DNA from: Oehlia diaphana
Lineage: Eukaryota > Glomeromycota > Glomeromycetes > Glomerales > Glomeraceae
Direction: 5' to 3'
NCBI GenBank assembly: GCA_003833135.1
Contig: QZLH01000172.1
Location: 38,240-102,239, forward strand
Length of the DNA: 64,000 nt
The position numbers and the translations under genes were made by a program. The notes beneath the pieces were generated by a model that saw nothing but the letters and a program-made list of their open reading frames with translations, had not been told where the DNA came from and did not search any database. Positions 57,204 to 64,000 of the stretch are shown here, in pieces; position 1 is the first letter of the stretch; each line of letters starts with the position of its first letter.

Positions 57204-57428
57204 TCATAAGTCGATGAAATTATTAAGCATTGCTTGATAATTTCTACGAATCGTCATTTTACAATCCACCAATATAACCCTATAAAAAATGTTTGCCTGA
57301 TAAATATTCGAAATGGGGTCGATTTTCCGAACAAAAAACTGAACACTGTTTGGACAACTTTTTTTATAGGGCATGCGTGATATACGGTAATACGGAAAAA
57401 GTTCGGGTGGTTTCACCTCACCCACCAT
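57204..57428 (-). CDS. Unrecognised 74-aa open frame
   Basis: Starts MVGEVKPPELFPYYRISRMP, continues KKSCPNSVQFFVRKIDPISN and a C-terminal helix-like end (RRNYQAMLNNFIDL). Higher G+C than the surroundings and plausible composition. No domain recognised, no partner exon found. It could be a small gene or a fragment of a repeated family. Confidence 0.3.
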   Translation of the reverse strand: MVGEVKPPELFPYYRISRMPYKKSCPNSVQFFVRKIDPISNIYQANIFYRVILVDCKMTIRRNYQAMLNNFIDL

Positions 57429-57746
57429 TTTCGTTTCTTACAACCAAGGTGACGCTATGTAAAATTGTTTAGTTTACGTTGAAAATAAAAATAATTAAAA
57501 AGGTATAATTTCATGAAAAATATTATCATCAATTTTCTCGATATTATTAGTATATATATAAGTGGTGTTGAATCAACATCATTACACAGAAAGCAAATAT
57601 CTTTTGAAATCGAATTTCTTTAAAAGAGATTAAAGAAAATGAAAAACTGAAGTTATTCAATGCACAAGTTTCAAACTAAATATGTATCAGTATTATAATA
57701 TAATTAAACGATTATCATGTATAATGATTGATATGTGATTGTGTAC

Positions 57747-58190
57747 AGCTCTTTCTATAGCGAATTTTGATAAAACGAATTTCAAGATATAACGAGTGGT
57801 ACGCATTTAATCATGTGAAAAAAAAGTTGTTACACCGAATTTTACTAATAAAATGTAGTATAACGTTGAACGAAGAAAAACTTATAAATTCACGGATGTA
57901 AGTGACCCCTTTTATAACGATTTTAAAAAAAACGAATTTTTTTTTAATATGACCAATATGAATTTTAATATACTGTAAAGGGCAAGTTTGATGCTTGTTT
58001 TATAGGATTTTTCTCAAATAAGCAATTTACCACTTTTAATTCATTTTATCAAAAGATGGATATTTATGTTTCGAAGTTTCCTTTGCCACGTTCTACAAAT
58101 GTTTTGATTTTCCTCTATTTTACTGCATTATACCAAATTTTTCTACTATACCGAATAATTCGTTATAGCATTAACGAATTTTCTCATAAC
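57747..58190. mobile_element. Degenerate pogo-like non-autonomous element
   Basis: Begins after TA with cagctctttctatagcgaat and shows repeated tataacga/aacgaat motifs; the far side has gaataattcgttatagcatt and tctcataacgaagg. The motif set and spacing resemble the two MITE families at 58.7 and 59.2 kb. End points are approximate and no perfect termini are seen. Confidence 0.45.
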
Positions 58191-58315
58191 GAAGGCCTAC
58201 GCCTATAGGGTATACACTATTTCTATGATCTATTACATAGTCGGAATCTTTGATTTATGCATAATAAAATTTTAACATTGATATGATATAGCTTTGATTT
58301 CCGATACAATTACAC

Positions 58316-58327
58316 CTAACGGCCGAC
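58316..58327 (+). promoter_or_regulatory. CTAACGGCCGAC motif upstream of truncated F-box gene
   Basis: Identical to the 12-mer upstream of the intact F-box gene (17041). Here it is 240 nt before the ATG at 58556. Confidence 0.4.
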
Positions 58328-58555
58328 TCAGATTTGCCAACATAAATCGGGAATCGGAACATAGCAAATATATAATAATCATTGTATTAATCAAACCACC
58401 AGACATCTAAATAAACATATTGGTTATATATATATGGATGTATTTTGTTGGTTTTGACATTTATAATTTTTTTCATTCTATTCAATCGTTTATACATACT
58501 ATTCATTCATACATAATAATCATTCATACTATTTATTCTTCTTTTCATCATAGCT

Positions 58556-58723
58556 ATGGTTCAACTTTACGCCGATATTCTTTTATTGATCATGCTCGAA
58601 TTACAAGATGATATGTCATCTTTACATTCTTGCGCCCTTGTTAACAGATCCTGGTCTCGGATAGCCGTGATTTTTTTATGGAAATATATCTTTCATATCA
58701 ATGGAATTACAGTAATTATGTGA
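58556..58723 (+). pseudogene. Truncated F-box gene
   Basis: A 55-codon frame: MVQLYADILLLIMLELQDDM, then SSLHSCALVNRSWSRIAVIF and LWKYIFHINGITVIM to TGA. Residues 1-43 match the F-box of the 582-aa gene at 17.45 kb block for block (ADxLLxIxxELxDDxxSLxSCxLVxxxWxxxAxxxLWKY), so both are members of one family. After LWKYIFHI a frameshift (another frame reads QWNYSNYVKDFLQ) and, 10 nt past the stop, a MITE insertion end the gene; the substrate-binding part is missing. A short F-box-only protein could still be made, but a pseudogene is the better reading. Confidence 0.75.
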
Positions 58724-58734
58724 AGGACTTTCTA

Positions 58735-59375
58735 CAGTCAACGCTTGTTATAGTGAAGCTCGTTATGGTAAATTTGCTTATAGTGAACTTTTTTTATTCC
58801 CCTAGTTCACTTACTAATAAATCTTATTCGTTATAGTAAACTTACTAATAAATCTCGATATTAGATAGATATAGTAAACTTTATAAAAATTTTATAAATT
58901 TTATATACAGTAGAACGTATATTATAAATTTATATTCGTTATAGTGAATATCACGTGAAATCATTAGGTATATTGTTCACGAATCACTTTAAACACAAAA
59001 ATTAGGATTGGTATTTCACTTTATTATTGATTTTATATGTACAAGGAACAAGATCATACTATGAAATGCCAATAGAACTATTATCAGATAAAGAAATTAA
59101 AAATAATTCATTGATCTAAATATTCACAGAATTGGAAATTCTTAAGGCTTTAAAATCAAAAATTAATTAAAAGAAACTTTTTATTGTACAGTCAAAGTTC
59201 TCTATAGCGAATTTTTATATAGCGAATAATTTGCTATAATGAAGAAAAGTTCAGGTACAGATCTTTATATTTATAACAAAATGGCTTTTAGTATAGCGAA
59301 TTTCTTACTATAACGAATTTTAATCTCCGGCCCGTGGGATTCGTTATAGAGAACTTTGACCTGTATTAAATCGAT
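58735..59375. mobile_element. pogo/Tigger-like MITE, second copy, interrupted
   Basis: Starts CAGTCAACGCTTGTTATAGT after a TA and follows the 45.3-kb copy through aatctcgatattagat, attaggtatattgttcacga and aaaagaaactttttattgta. There a second MITE (59189-59363) is inserted. Behind that insertion only ttaa matches the 45.3-kb copy before the sequences diverge, so the right terminus is lost or too changed to see. Confidence 0.75.
59189..59363. mobile_element. 175-bp MITE nested in the previous one
   Basis: Left end CAGTCAAAGTTCTCTATAGC; the right end reverse-complements to CAGGTCAAAGTTCTCTATAA, and TA flanks both ends (59187-59188, 59364-59365). The 45.3-kb copy has ttttattgtattaa at the matching place, which is the empty site with a single TA. 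Confidence 0.88.
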
Positions 59376-60935
59376 AATTTCAATTTTCAGAAATACGCGT
59401 AAACTTATAGCGGTAAAAATTTTGCTGAACTTTGTAAAATGTAACATCAAAAGAATAAATCTAACTTTAAGGTAAATTTTACCCAAAAAATGCATCTCTC
59501 AGAAGAACATATAATGACTTGAAATTAGCTTATTTTACACGATATCTCGAATACGCATTACAAATAAAATTCTATTTACTTTACAGTAAATTCAAATTTC
59601 ACTACTATGTTTAAACTTAGCAAATATGTTAAAGACATATATAACATTTAAAAATTGGAAGGACATTATTATTTTATTATTGTAATCCAATGAATTAATA
59701 TAATTCATTACAATAATGCTGTATAAGAATAGCATCATTTCAACAAATTATAGTAATCTCAAATAAATCAGTAATATCAAATATAGGTTATAGGAGTGAA
59801 TCAATGAAATTCCCGAATTTCTTTTTTATACAATTCATATCTGATATCGATATTATTTTTAAAATTTAAGAACCAATTACAATTTTTTAATAGCTGTCGT
59901 TCATTTAAATGGATGATCATGAGAAAATGTTTAGCGGACTTTTATTTAAACTCGCAAGATTAGATGCCATTTATGGTTAATATCCAGAAATATTTCCTTA
60001 TCTCAATAAGTTATTGTAATATAATCTTTAAATACATTCGCTACAATATGACATCCATATATACCATTCATATATTTGATAGATTTTGTAAATGGTGTTA
60101 TTATTTGTAAACTTTAATATGTTTTCTTTATTAGTCAAATAAAATAAATTTAATTAAGGTATTTCTTTTTAACATAAATTTCATTGGTTTTCGGTAAGTC
60201 TTAAATTAAGGCGTCAAACACCAACTTCTTTACACCAGATTGTGCATTAAACGCTTATATTTTTTTACAATCGATTGAACATTTAATTTTACGGGTCCCT
60301 TAATTTAATGAAATGCTTTTTCCTTTACTAAAATAATATATTTTATTTTATATGCACCGGGGCTTTTTTTTCATAAATTTCAAATGTTTACACAAATAAA
60401 AATGAACGAAAATCTTAACTTTGAAAAGGAGAGTATACCTGTTGTATTATTATATAAGACAATTAAAATTTCCTGTTCCTAATATATCAATTCCTTTATG
60501 TTTACTCAATTTTTGTAGTTCCTGGAGAGTTATTTTGAATATAGGATTAGAACTTCCCGATTTGAGTTTAAAAGTTTTATAATACTAAATTAACCTTTAG
60601 AACATTGATTTTGTTTTTGCTAATAAAATTTATAAGTAGATTGTTATGGATTTAATTTTATTCGGGATCTATTTTATTTATATAGATGGTATTTTTTATT
60701 TCAATCTGATCACTGGATGGTGAGAAAATGATTATGAAAGTTAGTAAGTTGATGACTAATATAAATATTATTTAATTTTAGAAAAAATGAATTACATGCA
60801 AGGGCATGCATGCATGGTACGATAATTTTGAATTACTCACAATCATGTGATTTTTAATATAATAATAATTTCAAAATTACTTTGTAGATTGTAGACTTCA
60901 CTGTGAAATAAAATTTTGATTGTAGAATGTAGATT
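59376..60935. other. Gene-free A+T-rich stretch
   Basis: No coding frame supported. 60390-60440 resembles the tail of the dispersed repeat at 13280-13340; gattgtagattctg-like units repeat near 60890-60940. Confidence 0.4.
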
Positions 60936-61102
60936 GTAGATTCTGTCTTCTTGAAAATAATCTCATTAATATACTTAAAGCTGATGATTATCTTTTCGGA
61001 TCAGACGTTGGTCATCTTGATCGTGTTTTATGTTGTGCAACTGATGCAAAATATCGAGTATTGCCCAACCCGCATATTATAGAAGCAATGCACTCTGAGT
61101 AG
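60936..61102 (+). pseudogene. Short coding-like end of an unknown gene
   Basis: The last part of a frame reads NNLINILKADDYLFGSDVGH, then DRVLCCATDAKYRVLPNPHI and IEAMHSE before TAG. Its composition is clearly protein-like, but it has no start or recognised domain and ends 133 nt before the AlkB-like gene, just ahead of that gene's TATA-like motif. It may be the remnant of a neighbouring gene. Confidence 0.35.
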
Positions 61103-61104
61103 AG

Positions 61105-61112
61105 TATATAAG
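61105..61112 (+). promoter_or_regulatory. TATA-like element of the AlkB-like gene
   Basis: TATATAAG located 131 nt before the ATG at 61236, followed by C/T-rich DNA typical of fungal start regions (ctctccctatccaccctcg). A reasonable core promoter candidate. Confidence 0.45.
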
Positions 61113-61235
61113 GAACTCTCCCTATCCACCCTCGTTCTTAAAGATAGTTGATTTCATACTTCGCTTTTCAATAACTGCTATAATAGAAAACCCATTGTTT
61201 TTACTGTAATAAAAAAAAATAACGTTGAAGGAACT

Positions 61236-63743
61236 ATGGAACAAATTGCAAGTTCTAATGTCCAAGTTGTCCAAGAGGAGGTCAAGATATCGGTACATCC
61301 ACTTCCAGAAGATAATGATGTAACAAATAAAGTAACGCTTCATTCCCCCGTAAATGTTCATCGACCTAAGGTTTGGGCTGAGGTATATCGTAGCTTTACC
61401 TTTTTTTGTTCTTCAAATAAAGATTTGATTATTCAATTAATTTATATTGTTTTTAAAAGACACGACAAGAGTTATGTGAGACATTAGCTTATTTTAGAGC
61501 GTATCAGGGTGGAGTATACCATAAAGATAATGCAGTATACGCGTACCTTGTTGATGGGTTTGGAGCAAAGAGAGATGTCTGTAACGGGCGCGTAATAATA
61601 TCACATGGGTAGATTTTTTTTAAATTTATGATTTGTTTAAGTAAAATATTGGATAAGATTATTAATATAAAACGTTGGTTTTGGTTGAAATTCAATATTT
61701 ATTTTCAGAGGAGGAAAGAGTATTAAACAGAATGACAAGTATGAACTCGCTAAATCTCAATCACCTACCGATAATTCGGTCAAATCCTTGTTGAATAATT
61801 ATTACAACAAACAACCGTTAGCAATAATTATTGGCAGTAAATGTTCAATTAAGAAGTTCAAAGTTCCTGCGCGATATTGCGTACTCGGGTAAGTCTTATT
61901 AAGTATTTTATATAAGAATAAATATTAATACAATCGAACTAAACACTTTATTTTATGTTATTTATGATAGATTTTATTTAATCACACATGCATGGGTTTG
62001 CATAATTATTTACCAATTTGAAAGTTATGAAATTATGATTTCAAATATAACACATTAGCTAATTACAGGCGGAACTTGAAGACGGTGAAAATTTAAACGA
62101 CGAAGAGGCTTTAAACGAAGATGCTTTAATCGACGAAGAGGCTTTAATAGACAACATTCCAGTAGCAAAAACTAAAAAACATAAATCTAAATCGAAATCG
62201 AAACCGTTTATTCGTTGGAAATTCCGCTTTGAATGGATAGATACTCAAGAGTTTTTTCCTTGGTGGGAAGACCCTGCGGAGATAAATAAAATGGATTTAG
62301 ATGATCCAAAGTCCGATGATAATGAAAATATGGAAATAGACTCCGACACTTGTAATACATGTAATCAACAATTTTTTCCAATTTATAATTCATGGATGTG
62401 CTTAGAAAGCTCATGCAAATCTTTTTGGAAGGTATATATATTAATCGCATTTTCACCCATATTTTCTATTATTAAAATAAAGATAATTTAAAATATTGTC
62501 TAGATATGGAATTCTGTTAAAAGGAGTTGGGAAAACGCGCCACAAGACCTTTCTTTTAACCCGAAATTTTTAGTTCCTGGGTTTATTTCGGAGGAAATTC
62601 TATCAAGACCGCTCCCGTTTAGTATTATTCCTTCTCCTCCGATTGGACATAATAATATTGGTGCTTATTCTTTAATGCATTGGAAAGGATATCACTGTTT
62701 AAGATGTGGAAGAGTTTCATGTCGTGTTAAATGGAGCTGCTGGGAATGCATGAACTGCCATGTAAGTATTGATTTTATTATTCAGTGAAACAATTTCTTT
62801 TTTATTGAATTTTTATTAATTATTTTCATCATAAAATAGAAAACTCTACCAGGTCTTAAAACGATTTTGGATAAATCTATGCTAGCCGATCCACATCGAC
62901 TTGTTTTTACTGGCCCTGCCACAGACTGTGAAGGGTCTATATTAAATGGCAGTAATATAACTCGGGAGCGAACAATTTTGTCAAACGGAGCAATTTTGAT
63001 GAAATATAATTTTCCGAATGACAACAGAATATTTCATTTTGTATCTAATGAAATATGTAATGGGATGCCTGATATTTTACTGAAAAATTTTCAAGAGATA
63101 GACAACGAACAATTAAAAAGGCATCTTATAAAATCTAAACTCGAAACTCGATTATTTGCTAGACAGTTTACGTTGAACGTAGGTGAACATTATAGATTTG
63201 CCCTTGAATTAAATACTGTGCCATGGAAAGACGCTCCGAAAGTATGTAATGATACTCTTGATTATGTTAAAAAAATCATCGAGAACTTCGTTCCAGAAGT
63301 TAGTCATGATTTTAATCAAATGTTAGTAGCTATATACATGGAGGGGCAAAGAATGTCCTGGCACGATGATGGAGAAAAAGGTGTTGGTCCGATAATAGTT
63401 AGCCTATCACTTGGATCTCCTGCAGAAATGAAAGTTCGCCGTAAACTAAAAAAAAAAGTCGAAGAAGCTAAATCTAGCAAAAATGATGAAAAAGGTGATT
63501 ACACACCAACATTTCCCATTATGAGGCGAAATGGTCCTGAATTATCATTAAACTTAAATCATGGTGATATAGTAATAATGGCGGGTGGCACTCTTCAAGA
63601 ACATTATGACCAGTAAGTGTTATGAATTTGGTTCTTTTATTTATATAAATAAGAATATTAATATAGATTGAATCAATTTATTTAGTATGGTGGCTCCAAA
63701 AGGATTTCGGGTTGCCTGTACGATTCGAAAGATAGAAAAATAA
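61236..63743 (+). CDS. AlkB-like Fe(II)/2-oxoglutarate-dependent dioxygenase with cysteine-rich segments, 8 exons
   Basis: Model: join(61236..61382, 61460..61608, 61709..61888, 61971..61995, 62069..62431, 62504..62761, 62840..63612, 63686..63743), 650 aa; every intron (72-100 nt) is GT-AG and every phase fits. The AlkB family uses Fe(II) and 2-oxoglutarate to demethylate nucleic acids (sometimes protein). Residues 549-551 are the HxD of SWHDDGEKGVGP; His632 (EHYDHMVAP) is the third iron ligand; GFRVACTIR (Arg640 and Arg646) is the RxxxxxR 2-oxoglutarate signature. The N-terminal part has a conserved-looking segment (LAYFRAYQGGVYHKDNAVYA ... VIISHGGGKS, residues 57-103), an acidic linker (about 168-190), then paired cysteines CNTCNQQF ... 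SSCKSFW (residues about 262-286) and CLRCGRVSC ... CWECMNC (about 352-373), likely zinc-binding. The last intron splits the codon of His632. The substrate cannot be told. Confidence 0.85.
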
Positions 63744-63957
63744 TTTTATTTATTAAATAATATATAAATAAATTATAATAAAATAATATCAACGTTATTT
63801 ATTTAAGAAAAAAAAAGTGCAAACTTATATCTATCATGATTCCTTTTTATTTTATAAAATTTACCATTGAATTTTATTGGTTTTTCTGGTGAAAAAAATG
63901 CGGTTTATTATAAAATAAAAAATATTTGAATAAATTGCAGGAAAAAACACGCTAATG

Positions 63958-64000
63958 TTAGGCGAGAACTGTGAATTGTTCTTCATCTTGATCAATTATG
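63958..64000 (-). CDS. Possible C-terminal end of a convergent gene (runs off the window)
   Basis: The minus strand from the window edge reads IIDQDEEQFTVLA and a stop. About 215 nt separate it from the stop of the AlkB-like gene, as expected for convergent neighbours. Only 13 residues are visible, so this is weak. Confidence 0.3.
   Translation of the reverse strand, partial: IIDQDEEQFTVLA

Noticed and set aside
1..64000. CRISPR arrays, tRNA or rRNA genes, bacterial-type operons or defence systems
   Set aside because: None seen. The repeats are eukaryotic satellites and MITEs, and I found no cloverleaf-like T-arm motifs by eye; a tRNA scan would be needed to be certain.

Overview
The window looks like nuclear DNA of an arbuscular mycorrhizal fungus (Glomeromycotina, Rhizophagus-like); this is inferred from content, not from a database search. 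The DNA is very A+T-rich and gene-poor, with short (72-122 nt) GT-AG introns. It holds an F-box/leucine-rich-repeat gene plus a truncated relative, an HMG-box relic, PIF1-type Helitron helicase relics in both orientations, a DIRS-like tyrosine recombinase relic, Tigger/pogo relics and MITEs, and one Tc1/mariner element. I saw no prokaryotic operons, CRISPR arrays, tRNA or rRNA genes.

Layout. 0.36-1.8 kb: decayed PIF1/Helitron helicase (+). 2.1-2.7 kb: pogo/Tigger relic. 2.7-8.4 kb: mostly empty A+T-rich DNA with simple repeats and an unrecognised relic near 7 kb. 8.4-10.8 kb: second, longer Helitron relic. 11.2-12.2 kb: a two-exon gene (-) whose coding intron is repeated almost identically just upstream of its start, flanked by an inverted copy of part of exon 1. 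17.45-19.2 kb: intact single-exon F-box gene carrying an in-frame Asp/Asn minisatellite. 21.6-24.1 kb: tyrosine-recombinase retroelement relic apparently split by a minus-strand Helitron piece. 24.95-26.9 kb: Tc1/mariner element with perfect 27-bp termini and an internal N gap; its transposase has Lys in place of the last catalytic Glu. 27.7-28.0 kb: UTP13/TBL3-like WD40 pseudogene retaining an intron. 32.1 kb: HMG-box relic. 37.2-37.8 kb: two-exon C2H2 zinc-finger gene (-).

38-60 kb is a repeat landscape: degenerate tandem arrays, three strong foldback sequences, a 488-bp pogo-like MITE at 45.3 kb, a purine-rich satellite at 47.2-48.0 kb, a roughly 930-bp element with inverted termini at 51.0-52.0 kb, an inverted copy of the 8.4-kb repeat at 53 kb, a truncated F-box gene at 58.6 kb, and directly behind it a second copy of the 45.3-kb MITE that itself carries a nested 175-bp MITE. 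61.2-63.7 kb holds the best gene in the window: an eight-exon (650 aa) AlkB-like Fe(II)/2-oxoglutarate dioxygenase with cysteine-rich segments, a 25-nt microexon, and a catalytic histidine codon assembled across the last splice junction.

The genes do not form a pathway. The likely live protein-coding loci are the F-box gene, the two-exon gene at 11.4-12.0 kb, the C2H2 gene and the AlkB-like gene; nearly all other coding-like sequence is transposon-derived or decayed. All gene models and family assignments were made by reading translated frames by eye.
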